A DNA stretch of 64,000 nt, taken from positions 620,001 through 684,000 of the forward strand of contig SPDT01000005.1 in NCBI GenBank assembly GCA_008477525.1, given 5' to 3'. Of the stretch, positions 33,793 to 44,949 are shown piece by piece (the first letter of the stretch is position 1; every line of letters begins with the position of its first letter). Position numbers and translations under genes: made by a program. The notes below the pieces were generated by a model. The model was not told where the DNA came from. It did no database searches and saw nothing but the letters and a program-made list of their open reading frames with translations. Origin of the DNA: Hypomyces perniciosus (lineage: Eukaryota; Ascomycota; Sordariomycetes; Hypocreales; Hypocreaceae).

Positions 33793-36181
33793 ATGACTTT
33801 GTCTTCTCTCACCGAACATGCCAGTCAAGGCCTTGGGAACCGAGTCCTCTTGGATAAGGTGGACAAGCTGCGTGAGCTGGGCATATCCCACCTCGTCCCT
33901 CTGCCACAGGTTCGTCCAAACAAAACCTCATTTTTTTTCGATTAGACGTTAATTGCATCATCAGATGGTCGTTGTCGGAGACCAGAGCGCCGGAAAATCC
34001 AGTGTCCTCGAATCCTTGACGGGCTTTCAGTTCCCTCGCTCCGTCACCCTGTGCACTCGCCACGCTACGGAGATTATCTGCCGTCGTGAGCAGACGGAGA
34101 GTGTTGTCGTCTCTATTATCCCGCATAATGCGAGTGTGGAGCGGGAGCGGCTCGCTAAAGAGTTTCGACGGGCGACTTCTACTATCGACTCGTCGGATTT
34201 TGGGCAGATCTTTGAAGATGTAAGCAGAAATGTCGACATGGTCCAATTGTTTCAGGTATTTTGTACTGATATTTGAACCTTCTGCTAGGCTGCCAAGGTC
34301 ATGGGGATTAAGTCGGCTGCTGATGATAAGAGTGGCAACAGCGCATTCAGTCTGGATGTCCTTCGAGTTGAGATAAGTGGCCCGCAGGCTGACCATCTCA
34401 CCGTCATTGACGTGCCCGGCATGTTTGAGACAGTCACGCCTGGCCTGACGACAGAGACCGATATCGATCTGGTCAAGAACATGGTCAAGAAGTATATCCA
34501 GGAGACTCGCACCATCATTCTCGCTGTGGTGCCGTGTACCGGCGATATTGCCAACCAGAAGATCTTGAGGTTTGCCGCCGAAGCCGATCCGGAGGGCAAG
34601 CGAACTCTCGGAGTCCTTACCAAGCCTGATCTTGCTGTCGAGAATGCCACAAAGGCCATGATCTGTGACCTTGTCAACGGCAAGCGCCGTGATCTGCACC
34701 TGGGATACTGCGTTGTCAAGAATCGCGGCGCCGACGACACGTCGTGTGATATGGAGCGCCGCAATCACCAAGAGCAAGCATTGTTCGGCCAAGCACCATG
34801 GTCGTCTCTTCCAGCAGACAGACTCGGTGTTCCAGCGCTTCGCGTGCGCATCCAGCAACTCCTCATGGACCGCACCAAGTCCGAGTTCCCCATTGTGCGG
34901 AACGAAATCACAGCGCGGCTGAAGAAGAGCCAACAACTCCTCCAAGACATGGGCGAGTCACGCAGCTCGTCCGATCAGCAGAGGGCGTACATTGGCAAGG
35001 TGGCTTCGCGGTTCATGCAGCTGAAGAACTACAGTCTGGACGCGTATTACAGACGCAGTAAGATCTTTGACGAGTTGGAGCTGAGGCTGATCACTCGTAT
35101 TCGGACGATCAACGAGGCTTTCTCCGTTGTGATGCATGAAAAGGGACATACGAGGGAGTTTTACAAAGGCGATGCGGCTTCGGAGGAGGATGAGGGTGTT
35201 GAGTCGATTGATTCCTCGGTCAAGGACTTTGACGACACGGAGGATCGTGCTAGTTTGTACGATGGAAAAGTTGGGTTCCCTATTCCATCGCTTGGCGAGG
35301 ATGATCTTGACAACATTCTCTCGGACCCGTATTGCTGCCCAAGGCCGAAGAATGACAGCATGTTGGATCACATTCAGGAGCAGTATCTCACGGCACGCGG
35401 ATACGAACTCGGCACTGTAAGTCTCATATCGATCTCCCATCTCTCCACCTTCTGTTCTGACCGTGTCATGATTGTATAGTTCAGCAGTGAAATGCTCCCC
35501 TGCACTTTCAAGGAGCAAGCGTATAAGTGGCAACACATCGCCCGCGCGCACGTCTCCAACGCCACTCTGATCGTCCATCACTTCATATGCTCCATCCTCG
35601 AGGAATGCTGCCCTGACACCGGTATTCGCGAAGAACTCTGGGCTTTCCTCCTTGAGAGTCTGCAGACGCGGTACAAACGAGCCATGGACCATGCCGAGTT
35701 CCTCCTGTCGGTGGAATTCGAGGGCAAGTCCATCACCTATGACCCAGTCTTTGAAAAGACGCTCTCCAACACCAAGATGGCCCGAGAAGAAGGCTTCAAG
35801 CGCGACGCCGTCGAAAAATCCAGGACCGAGACGGATGAGGGCCCCAAGGTCCTTGACATTACCAAGCTGATGGATAACCTCCTGAAGAGCGATTCTTCCA
35901 TCGAGACGACGCGTCGGGATATCCACGACGTACTGCAGACGTACTACAACATTGCGCGTAGTCGATTTATCGATGTCGTGTGTCAGCAGGTGATTGACCA
36001 CTTCTTGCTGCATGCTTCTGACGGACCGCTGGCTGTGCTGTCTGACGAGGTTGTTCTTGAGATGACGCCTGATCAGCTTGAGTCCATCGCGGGTGAGGAT
36101 ATGGGCAGTCGGGGGAAGAGGGAGAGGTTGACGAAGGAGATTGATGCCTTGAGCAAGGCTCTGAAGATTTTGAGGGGATGA
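33793..36181 (+). CDS. Mx-like dynamin family GTPase
   Basis: Four exons: 33793-33909, 33965-34219, 34289-35416 and 35480-36181, giving 733 residues. GTPase motifs: P-loop GDQSAGKSS (about 44-52), switch-region TLCTRHATEI, DVPG (165-168) and TKPD (235-238). The middle/stalk region follows (LLMDRTKSEFPIVRNEI, LDAYYRRSKIFDELELRLITRI) and a GTPase effector domain closes the protein (DVLQTYYNIARSRFIDVVCQQVIDHFLL). There is no PH or proline-rich domain, so it is not classical endocytic dynamin. The fungal Vps1 and Dnm1 sequences around switch I differ (they have an RRPL-type motif), while the CTR.AT pattern is typical of the Mx-like family that is expanded and poorly studied in filamentous fungi. 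Cellular role unknown; membrane or organelle remodelling is likely. An acidic insertion (about 415-445) lies in the middle region. Confidence 0.87.
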
Positions 36182-36515
36182 TGGATCAACAAGGAAGGGC
36201 GAAGACTTGCATCCGTACTACTTGGTTTAACGAATATTGGTGTGATTACTGTAGTCGTTCTCGATGGAAATGGTGGCTTTGCCATTACGATTTCTTGGAA
36301 TCACGGCAGCAGTTGGTGCACAAGCAATATGTGGTATTTATTAACTGACTTATACCACCCAAACCTTGAATGCTAAAACATTCCCAGTAAAATCATGGGC
36401 TCTTGGACATTGACCACCCGACATATGATATATCCTCCTCCCTGCCCTCTGCACTGGCTTGATCCTCTAACCAGCCAGGACATACAAGAGTGAATGAACA
36501 GAGTGCCCATGCTAT
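36182..36515. other. Intergenic, convergent 3' flanks
   Basis: 334 nt between the dynamin stop and the end of the small secreted protein gene. Nothing seen beyond presumed 3' UTRs. Confidence 0.6.
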
Positions 36516-36783
36516 CTAACACTTGCAACTGCCACAAGTATCCGCCGCCTTGGTCGTAAACTTCCCGTCGAAGGTGCAGCCAGATTCAATGTTGGATGCA
36601 GAGCAAAATTTCTGGACCTCGTCGTTTGGACAGGTAAATGCGCGGTTGGCATTAATGGCGCTGCCGCTCTGGACCGGGACAGAGAGCACGACAGAGACGC
36701 TAGCGAGGATGCAGAGAATGATCTATAAGCGTCAGTGTCTTGTGTTTACAAGAGAGCAGTTGGAAGAGAGCATTTACCTTCAT
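36516..36783 (-). CDS. Small secreted cysteine-rich protein (70 aa)
   Basis: Two exons on the complement: 36778-36783 (just ATG AAG) and 36516-36722, split by a 55-nt intron with donor GTAAAT and acceptor TATAG. The protein is 70 residues. Residues 1 to about 17 form a signal peptide (MKIILCILASVSVVLSV, cleavage after Val17 or slightly later). The mature part has six cysteines at 33, 42, 51, 65, 68 and 70, spaced C-x8-C-x8-C-x13-C-x2-C-x-C, so three disulfides are possible and the chain ends on Cys. A TATA-like AT-rich stretch (about 36922-36934 on the complement side) lies roughly 145 bp upstream. I do not recognise the family. Secreted proteins of this size and cysteine content in fungi include antimicrobial peptides and effector-like proteins; no function is claimed. 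The even cysteine count and clean splice frame argue that it is real. Confidence 0.75.
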
Positions 36784-38341
36784 ATTGATAGTTTGGCTAG
36801 GAACAGAATCAGAGTGTTGATGCAGGTGTAAGTCCGGGTTTAGATCCTACGCGTAAACGAGTGGATGCATGGACCTTTTCAAGATCTGAGATCGACAGGA
36901 CAAAGGGCGAAGGACGAGCGCCTTTATTTATGACCCAGACGCCTCATTTGTCTTACCCCCAAGCCATTCAGCTCCATGTCTCCATTCCTTTTGAGCGCCC
37001 CCCCCCTCCCCCCTGCTCTCCCTATATCACGTCCCGAAGGAGATCCCTTAGCTGCTCTAGGCGGTCCCTACCCCAAGGGCGAATTTGGGATGTCTTGGAA
37101 TTTTGGTAGCACCGCATCCAACAATGTTTCGTGCCTAGTGAGACAAATAGTGGCGTGTTTTGAACTATGTTTAGATGAGCACTGAATCTATGTGTCGGAT
37201 TAATAACCATTAATAGGAAGTGGATGTTTGGCTGCCGAGTGGACAGAAAGCACCGGATTCGATAGTCCGAACAGGATATAGCGTAACTCGTGATATTTGT
37301 TATTCATATGCCGAAGTGAACACACATTCTACATTGAGTTGATGTTCCAAGACCATCTCCCCAAGGACGGAGAATAGGGATCGACAGAAGGGATCAACAA
37401 ATAACAATATTAGCATCCACACTCAAGAAGCCAAGCCAACGCCAATCCATGCAGAATGTCACTTACAACACCACCAGCGGTTGGAGATGCCGTTCCCACA
37501 TTACCATGTCGCCTAACTGGAATTCAAAAGACCTGCTTACTTATGTACAACCCGTTCCAAGACATTCATGGTCTCGACCCTAGGATTCAAGACATTCTTC
37601 AGCTCCCTGTGGAATTGGATGCTAAAAATAAGTCAAGAGCTGAGTCTTTGGCTTCGGAAATCGTCGTTGTCCTAGTATGTACTTGGATCCTGGAGTCTCT
37701 TATACGATCGATCCAACCGCTTTCGGCAACTCATCACGCATTTCATGTAGCCTGTTGCTTAAGTGAAATAACAAGATCAAACTCGCAGTGCTTGTTAAGA
37801 ACACGCGCCAGTCGGATCGTGTAAGCCTAGTGCAGTCGTAACTTTCTTTCATTGATATAAACGCCTTCCCTCGCCCTCCAGTCCAGATATTTCCGTCGAC
37901 ATCCTTGTTCATATCTGTCATTAGTGAGGGAAAAAACCCAAGAGAGCAGGCTACCTAAAATACAAACTTCATCATGACATCAAAACCCAGTCGCCCAGAT
38001 ATCTTGCAACATTTTACCGACGCCCACAAGGTGGGTAAGTAGGGTAAGCGTGGGGAGACAAAAGCAGCATGCCACTTTCGTCACCCTAGCCCCAAGCCTT
38101 CGAATCGAATATAAACACACCGGATGGCATCGAGTCCAGGTCGCGCCTGAAACAACAACTATATAAGTGGTAGTCATGCCCTTCGTTTCTAGTATCTCAT
38201 ACTGTCATTCATAAGTGCCCAAACCGGGAGGAACAAAAGAAAAAAAGAACAGAAAGAAAAAAATCATCAGCAATAGATGAAAATAGGTATCACAACGCAA
38301 GAAGATGGGGGAGCTTGTGGGAAGAAAGAAGAAGAGGTATT
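36784..38341. other. Intergenic
   Basis: 1.56 kb: promoter side of the small secreted protein gene and the 3' flank of the gene at 38342-39859. A C/T homopolymer patch lies near 37000-37020. No convincing gene. Confidence 0.5.
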
Positions 38342-39859
38342 TCAGTCATCATCTTCCCATCCACCCTCCTCATTTACGTCGACCTCAATCGTCGTCCCGA
38401 GGGCTTCTTTACCCTGGCGGATCATGTCTTGTAGACGCTTGTTGAACGCCGCCATGCGGAAGTCGGTGTCGCGTTCCTCCATCTTGCGTCTTGCGGCCAG
38501 ATGCTTCGCCTCAGCATCCAGTCGCGGGCTGTCATCACCACGGCCCGAGGCTGTAGAAGCAGCACTGTTAGTACGGCGGTGGCCCATGCGAGAGGGCGGC
38601 GCCGATGGGGGTGGTACGGCTGAGTTGCGGCGACGTCGTGGTTCATTATATGTTGACATGGAAGCTGGCGATGCGACACTGGCAGTAGAAGCTGCTTTCA
38701 CGGGAATCCGGCTCGGAGTTGGAGACTGTTTCCCAGTAAAAGAGGCAAACGAGGCAGCAGACGCGGGTCGCGGGGGCCTCAGCGAGCCGACATCAGACAT
38801 ACGACTCGACGGACGACTGGTTCCGGCGCGACTGGCAGGGCGGCGAGGAGTAGAGACAGGCAAGGTCGGGGCAGAGTGGCGAGTAACGGGGGTGGCGATG
38901 CGCCGGTCCGCACTGGCAGTCTGCTTGCGGTTCCGGGGTGATGTATGGTGCGAGGCAGGCGTTCGTCGGGGTGTTTTCTTCTCCATGGCCCCATTCGGCT
39001 CTTGGATCATGACCCAGTTCCTACCAAGCTCATTAAATTGATCCATGTGTCTGCGTTTTGCTGCTGGCCCAGTAGGTGTAGAAGCTCCGCTATCGTAAGG
39101 AGTATCGTCAGCTGTGTCTGGGTAATACCGTCGGCCATGAGGGAACTGTCCCGGCACGTGCTGTGATCCGTCTCCAGGGCCGCTGTCATTCCCTTGGTTG
39201 CCTTGGAAGAAGTAGGTCTCATCGGGTCTTGGTTCAGGCATATCACTAGCTTCCGAAATGCTACCTGCGTCTGTCATCTTGAACGGCTCACCACCACCAG
39301 CGTAAAAGCCCTTGAATCCGCCAGTCCTGCAAAACTGCCAGACGCGACCAACGACACCGCCGAGGGTAGCGACGGCAAATGAGCCCCATCCCAGCGCCGG
39401 AGCGGGTTTCTCAGGCAAGTTGAAGAGTGGCATCGGCCCGTTGGGGGTAAAGTCCATCTCATCTCTCGAGCGCTTGGAGCCTAGAGCTCTCCTGTAATCA
39501 GAGTCTGAGAACATGCTCTCTTCTAGCATTTGAGTGTCATCGAGCGCAGGCCCAGTCCCAGGTGTGTCGAGCTGGCCAGCTAGTGCATAGACCCGGGAGC
39601 CAGGTCTCGATGAAGGCGTGCCGTCCATGAACGCCTCTCCATCAAAATAGCCATCACCGACTGCTGCTGCTGCTGCTTCGTGCGCTCGAGGCACATTGCT
39701 GCGGCTCCATTTTCGCTTCGAAGCGGCCTCGGTCGTGAACGCAGAGGAAGAGAGGTAATCCGTACTGTCGCTCGGTGACACAGGCGGGCGGAAGAGCCCC
39801 GGATGGACACCATCGGGGTGGAAGGCCCCCGGCATATGGAAATGCGAGGGGAATGTCAT
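38342..39859 (-). CDS. Disordered fungal protein with C-terminal helix, function unknown
   Basis: Single exon, 505 residues, ATG at 39857-39859. I do not recognise the family. Visible parts: an N-terminal ~150 residues of low order with possible nuclear signals (SKRKW, SKRSRDE); a short hydrophobic/amphipathic, Gly-rich segment at about 155-195 (LGWGSFAVATLGGVVGRVW) that could bind a membrane or be buried; a second basic cluster (AKRRHMD); a long Ser/Pro/Arg-rich stretch with many SRP/TPSR repeats; and a charged helix near the C-terminus (RLDAEAKHLAARRKMEERDT through MAAFNKRLQDMIRQGKEALG) that may form a coiled coil, ending in acidic EEGGWEDDD. The conserved-looking C-terminal helix and single long frame support a real gene. 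A nuclear or nuclear-envelope role is only a guess from composition. Confidence 0.7.
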   Translation of the reverse strand: MTFPSHFHMPGAFHPDGVHPGLFRPPVSPSDSTDYLSSSAFTTEAASKRKWSRSNVPRAHEAAAAAVGDGYFDGEAFMDGTPSSRPGSRVYALAGQLDTPGTGPALDDTQMLEESMFSDSDYRRALGSKRSRDEMDFTPNGPMPLFNLPEKPAPALGWGSFAVATLGGVVGRVWQFCRTGGFKGFYAGGGEPFKMTDAGSISEASDMPEPRPDETYFFQGNQGNDSGPGDGSQHVPGQFPHGRRYYPDTADDTPYDSGASTPTGPAAKRRHMDQFNELGRNWVMIQEPNGAMEKKTPRRTPASHHTSPRNRKQTASADRRIATPVTRHSAPTLPVSTPRRPASRAGTSRPSSRMSDVGSLRPPRPASAASFASFTGKQSPTPSRIPVKAASTASVASPASMSTYNEPRRRRNSAVPPPSAPPSRMGHRRTNSAASTASGRGDDSPRLDAEAKHLAARRKMEERDTDFRMAAFNKRLQDMIRQGKEALGTTIEVDVNEEGGWEDDD

Positions 39860-41244
39860 TATTCTCGCTGGCTCGCTATTGTTGGTTGCTCTGCTGGAAT
39901 GCCGTGTCTGCGGAGCTGGAATTCCGGGTGCCTCGTGTTGTGATTCAGACGCCTGGTGGTTTAGAAAAAGGAGCTGATACCTCAGGACAATTCACCTCGC
40001 ATAGCACCAGCGCCCCCGAGGCTGCACAAGCTTTCTTTGGCTTTCGGCTGCGGACAGGAGACGGGAGACAGGAGACGAGGCTGGTCCTTGTCCCTGTTCT
40101 TGGTCTTGGTCTTGCTTGGTCTTGTTCGTGTCCTGCTGATCAGCTCGGAGCCCGGCAGCTCTCACTCCAGAACTTAGAGTTTTGCCTGGTCGTCTCGTGA
40201 CCAGCCTCAACAGCCCGACACCCACAATGCAGTGTGGAGGTGGCGTCTACTCGTAATCGATCGACTTTGCACTCGTGGTTCTAGCACTACTCCGTCCCTT
40301 GACCAGCAAGGCAGAGAATAGACAGTTGCAGCTTTCAGAGGAACAAGACGCGATTTGCGGGAGCCCAGGGAACTGGAGCTGCTTGCTGCAAGTTGGAGAG
40401 CTAAGAGCTAGGAGCTGCAGGAAGATCAACAAACGGGAGCGTTGGCCCAGTAGTATTGGACTTTTTCTGGACGGCGGTGAGGGAACAGCCGTCCTGTAGG
40501 TACAGAGAGAGAGTACAGAGGGGACTTTGGGGACTTTGGGGGTCTTCCAGCCTCCGCAGTTTTGCTGCAGCCCCTGAGAGGGCCCTGACTAACACGGCCC
40601 AGCTCCGGACTTCCTGTCACAGCGCCAGAAGTCGCCCCATAAAGGACCCCGATGAGATTCGCAATCTTATTGACTTGAGAGGGCCATTTTTAATTATACA
40701 GCTACAGGTGATAGGGGCAGTGCTCGTTTTTGCTGGAGCCTTCGCCGTTGCTCTTGGTTAGGGCTAACAGGTGCATTCTCGCAAAAACAGTGACATCCCC
40801 AGGGCCCCTGTTTCTACTCGGCGTTGCCAGGGGCAATGAGGGATTCTGCCAACACCAACCAGTTACGAGTAAACATGCCATCTGAGTTGACAGAAGCCAG
40901 ACATGACAGCTTCAGCCATCAAGTTCATTGATTACGATTACGGCACAGGGCCAATTGGCTCTCTGGAGATCGATCACAAGGCAGAGATCTGGTTTCTGCA
41001 CAGATGCGCTGCATTTTTCTCTCTATGCATGTAAGATGGATTCCGCACGCTTACGCTACTGCATCTCGAAACGGGACCCTGCCGCTGTCTGCCCCGTTTA
41101 CTCGTATACTACTCGTATGTCCGAATGCGAATTCGCTCCTAGCCACCTAGCAATACTAATAGTATGCTAATATCGTACGTGTTGACGCTGACATACGAGT
41201 GTGTACTCCGGAGTATTATGACCCAGCAATTAACATCGCCTCTC
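39860..41244. other. Intergenic
   Basis: 1.4 kb, promoter side of the gene at 38342-39859 and 3' flank of the HD-domain gene. Open frames here lack any family content. Nothing supported. Confidence 0.5.
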
Positions 41245-42189
41245 TCACTTCCGCTCGTAGTACTCGTCCTGTCCGCGGCTTGTTGCCGCTGAAACTCCGC
41301 CGTCGATCCCCTTCTCGCCGTGAACGTGCGCCTTCTTGTTCCAGAATGCCTCTCTCTCGCGCAGCAGCTCCTCTGCCCAGTGTGTCATCTCAGGCAGCGT
41401 GATCTTCCGGGCAACGTAGGCAAACTCGCCCAGGTCCACCTCTCCCTTGCCCTGCTTCTCGTACTCGACCATCTGCAATATCAGCTCGATCTTGTCCACG
41501 TCGTGGACAAAGTGACTGTCGAGCGTTTCCGAGTCCTCATACTCCTGCCAGATGGCCCGTATCTCGGTGCCTGTTTCGCCGCCGGAGACGCCGCGCAACA
41601 GGTTCTTGGTCAGGAAATCCATCGTCTCCGCCTCGCGTCGGTTCTTCTCCGTCTTGGGCACGCCGTCGACCGGCGTAATGTCTCCGACTAGCAGCTCTGC
41701 CATGTCGTGAATGAGGCACATCTTCATGCACTTGGGCAGGTCCAGCTTTTTGGCCAGTGCCGGCGGCGCAAACATGGAGATGAGGGACATGCGGTACATG
41801 TGATCCGCAATAGACTCGCCTCTATGCCTATTGTCAGCATCATCGCAATAATTCTGGAAGATCTACCCCGCGTCACGGAGCACCATGATGCACGAGGGAG
41901 GTATCGTACCTCTCTATGCCAAACCGTCGCCAACCCTCACGCTTCGTCGTCTTGAGCCGTGACAGCATGTGGAAGAAAGGTATCGGCGAACTAGAATCCT
42001 GCTCTGGAGCATCGCCAGGCATCGCTTCGAGCGCTCTCTCGACAGACCATTCCCCAGACAACTTCACCGCGGGCGTGAACCCCAGGTCTAGGACCGTGTT
42101 AGCTGGTATTCCAGCTTCCTGAGATGCCAATCAGACTCACTGGCTACGGTAGCCTTTGTGCTGCCGGACTCCTCAGCCTGAGAGCCCAT
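41245..42189 (-). CDS. HD-domain 5'-deoxynucleotidase, HDDC2/YfbR-like type
   Basis: Three exons on the complement: 42141-42189, 41910-42087 and 41245-41827, giving 269 residues; junctions rebuild Asn17 and Arg76. The HD phosphohydrolase core has FFHMLSRLKTTKREGW (His56), ESIADHMYRMS (His85), LIHDMAELLVGDITP (metal-binding His116-Asp117 and the catalytic Glu), and VHDVDKIELILQMVEYE (distal Asp). This matches the HDDC2/Ygk1/YfbR group, metal-dependent enzymes that dephosphorylate deoxynucleoside 5'-monophosphates in the cytosol. The start is ATG 42187-42189; an in-frame upstream ATG further out would add about 45 residues without homology-like content, so the shorter form is preferred. The C-terminus is short and charged (QDEYYERK). 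Confidence 0.87.
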
Positions 42190-43055
42190 GTTGATGTGTG
42201 CTGCGTGCGTTCTCGTGATTATCTTTTGCCAGTCGCTTATCAGCGATATCTGTCGCGGGGTTGTTGTTGAGGAGTGGCGAGAAGATTCTGTGATTCCTAT
42301 TGTGGCACGACAGAATAGCATGCCAGAACCAAAGCAAGTGCAATACAATGGTGCGATAGAAGAGAAGAGGTATGGATCAAAGTGTTGTTTGCAAGTCGCC
42401 AGGACGAAAACAGCAACTATTATCCGCCATCGTCTTGGGCTCTAGCAACCTGTGCTAGAAGAGCCAATGGTCAGCAGGTGGATCCGCCGTGTCCAGTCGC
42501 GACCCTTCTAGGGTAAGTCCATCATTATGACCTCAACAAAAGCCTTTCAACAACGAACTAGCTTTGGTTAATTTATTTATTTTTATTGGATATCGCTAGG
42601 TTCTCTGAAGAACTATTGTTGTGTATTGCCCATGTTTTTAACGCCATGAACCCCCTCAATGTGACCACCCATCGCTGTTCAAATGTCGCTGACAGAGTGG
42701 TGGTGATAACCGAATAAAACAAACCGACCCGAATCCCCAATTCACCCTCACAATACACCTCCAATAATGATAGGAAGATGTAAGAGAGAGGAAAAAAAAC
42801 ACCAAGAACCCAAACCCAAATGCCCCGAGAGCCCACGCATTGAAGAGTCAATCCTCAAAACATCCCTTTGTACCCGTTCATCATAGGACGAGTTAGGTCG
42901 CGACGGGTTCAAAGAAATAGCCCATCTGTCAAGGGCGAAGAAGCCTCCAAAATAGCTTGAGCAGGTCATAAAGGGAAGAGCGAGGCCGTGACAGAGCTAA
43001 TCAGAGCCATTCATCTCAAAGACGAAAAAAATCTCACTCTTCGAGGAAGCCATCT
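42190..43055. other. Intergenic
   Basis: 866 nt between two genes on the - strand. The start-proximal part is leader of the HD-domain gene. Nothing else seen. Confidence 0.5.
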
Positions 43056-43613
43056 TTACATGGCCGAGTAAATAGGAGGCAAAATGTTGGCTCGGGATTC
43101 ACCCGGTTCCTGAGCAAGCTGCGAAGCAACCGGTCGTCGAGGTGGCTGCACCCAGGCCCCATAAACAGGAGGCAGCTCTCGCACCGCACCGTAAAGCGGA
43201 AGCCGAACAAACTGTCCAGACTCGAGGTCGGCTTGCCCGGCATCCTCAGCTCGCCATTGAGCGGCTTGCCTATCAGCACTGTGGCTAGTGAAGCGAAGGC
43301 CTTCAGGTTGAGTTGTAGCCACGACTGGGATCTTGGTGCGGCTGCGGAATTTAAAGATGTTGCGAAGGACGATGGTGTTGCTCGTGCGGGGGACGTACTT
43401 GACGAGCAGCCAAGTGATGAGGCCCAGGCCGATGGCAAGAACAGCAAGCATGGTGCCGCCGATGATAGGGGCGGCGGTCATATCGGCATCATGCTCTGGG
43501 TTGGTAGAGCGTGCTGTCTGGTTTCGAGAAACGTGGTGAAGAACCATGGAGAGGTAAGGGACAGTAGAAAGGATACCCTGGGAAGGGGCGACAAGGGTGA
43601 CGATGGGGGCCAT
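43056..43613 (-). CDS. Single-pass membrane protein with two PPxY motifs
   Basis: Single exon, 185 residues, unrecognised. An N-terminal ~48 residues with one glycosylation-type site (NQT) precedes one transmembrane helix at about 50-72 (IIGGTMLAVLAIGLGLITWLLV), then a basic juxtamembrane stretch and a ~110-residue tail. The tail holds two PPxY sequences, LPPVYG and LPPIYS, the second five residues from the C-terminus, plus a related LPLYG. PPxY is the ligand of WW domains, notably in Rsp5/Nedd4 ubiquitin ligases, so an adaptor or cargo role at a membrane is plausible but inferred. A lone frame with a helix could arise by chance, yet its paired PPxY motifs and charge pattern argue for a real gene. 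Confidence 0.55.
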   Translation of the reverse strand: MAPIVTLVAPSQGILSTVPYLSMVLHHVSRNQTARSTNPEHDADMTAAPIIGGTMLAVLAIGLGLITWLLVKYVPRTSNTIVLRNIFKFRSRTKIPVVATTQPEGLRFTSHSADRQAAQWRAEDAGQADLESGQFVRLPLYGAVRELPPVYGAWVQPPRRPVASQLAQEPGESRANILPPIYSAM

Positions 43614-44259
43614 TTTGTCCAGTTGTTTTGAAAAGGTTATACCTGCGAAGGACCAAGGATGAAGTTGTCTGGACGCCTTGATTGTCGCGATGTCTTGGCT
43701 GGCTGTAAGTTCGTGTGTCCGAGGACGAGTAGAGTGTGGGGAGACTCGTAAATGTGTGGAAAGAATTGTCCAAGCATGAAGAGAATAGACTTTGTGTCTA
43801 CGTGAGCTTTTATGTACTTGACCTGAGTGTCAAAACTGAAGTGTTTGCAGATGGATGTCTCCTGACTGGATAATGAATGTAGGAGTGGACGATCTTGAGG
43901 GGGATCAGGGGGAATTTATACCACCGACCCAGAGAACTCAAAGATGCCGATTTTATATAATTTTCCACATTTGCAGCAGAAAATATCTGCCAACCTTGTT
44001 CCTGTGGGGAAACCTGTAGCATGCGATGCTCAGCAAAGGGTAACTCACGATAGAGTTGTGAGGTTGCAGAAAGGGGCAAAGCATATTCTCCAAAGAGACA
44101 TGCGAGGGTACCGTGGCGTAATCTGATTTTCCACATCAAGAGAACGACGATTTCTTCAATGACAAACGTTAATTTATCGTAGAATGCCTCTTTTGATACT
44201 ACTAGCTCTATGTCATCTTTGATGTTCACTCTCCCTCACACCATGACTATCCGTTCCAT
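43614..44259. other. Intergenic
   Basis: 646 nt, promoter side of the PPxY protein gene and 3' flank of the rhodanese-type gene. No gene supported. Confidence 0.5.
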
Positions 44260-44949
44260 TCAGTAGTCCACCCACAACTCCTTACGATATCCCTCTGTCA
44301 ACCTCTCATCCTCTCCATAGACAGCCTGCCACCCAACAAACCCCTTCTCCAGGATACACACAGTCTGATCCTTCGCAGTACCGTCCTCGCCCAACGAACT
44401 CAGAACACCATCCCGTTCACGGAGGTATTTGAGTGCCGTAAATGGCCCCCTTTGCTGACTGAGTGCGCAGTGGAACACAACCATATTTTTGTCCTTGACC
44501 TTACGCACCAAGGTTGACATCAAGAAGTCCAATTGATTGCAGGGGATATTTGTTGAGCCCTTGATGTGACCACCGATGTAGTCTAAAAGCGGGTTGATGT
44601 TAGTCTTCTCTGCCTGGGAGTCCATCACGATAGCTTCGTTTCTTGAGTAGAACGAACACCAGACTTCACCAAAACAGCCAATTTCCACCATTCAAATAAA
44701 ACGCCTTCTCCCGCATAACTCTCTTCTTTGAAACCCCACCCCTTTAGAAAATCCCGAGAAACAATGAGAGAACTTACCCTCATCCCTCACATCTATAATC
44801 GCAAATGTCGGATTCGCAGCATCCCGCTCTTCCAGAATCTTCTCCGAAAGATCCTTTGCAGAAATTCTCTGCAAGCTAGCGACCGTCGCCATTGCACGAC
44901 TGAAAGTTACTGTAGCAGCTGATGAAACAATCTTGCTAAATAGTGGCAT
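44260..44949 (-). CDS. Rhodanese/Cdc25-type phosphatase (Ych1/Ibp1-like)
   Basis: Two exons on the complement: 44778-44949 and 44260-44582, giving 164 residues. The 195-nt intron has donor GTAAGT and branch/acceptor ACTAACA...TTTTAG, and the junction rebuilds Asp in DVRDEDYIGGHIKGSTNI. The fold is a single rhodanese domain: IIDVRDEDYIGGHI near the middle and the active-site loop HCALSQQRG, a C-x5-R loop with Cys96 and Arg102. The five-residue spacing is that of Cdc25 phosphatases and Acr2-type arsenate reductases, one longer than in sulfurtransferase rhodaneses, so phosphatase or arsenate reductase activity is likely. S. pombe Ibp1 and yeast Ych1 are the closest designs I know. An N-terminal ~25 residues before VASLQRISAKDL is basic and Ser/Ala-rich and could target mitochondria; an internal ATG (residue 20) could give a cytosolic form. 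Confidence 0.85.

Noticed and set aside
37456..37824. + strand open frame of 122 codons with a partly protein-like composition
   Set aside because: No recognised motif, no neighbour exon and no start context. It could be a small gene but the evidence is too weak.
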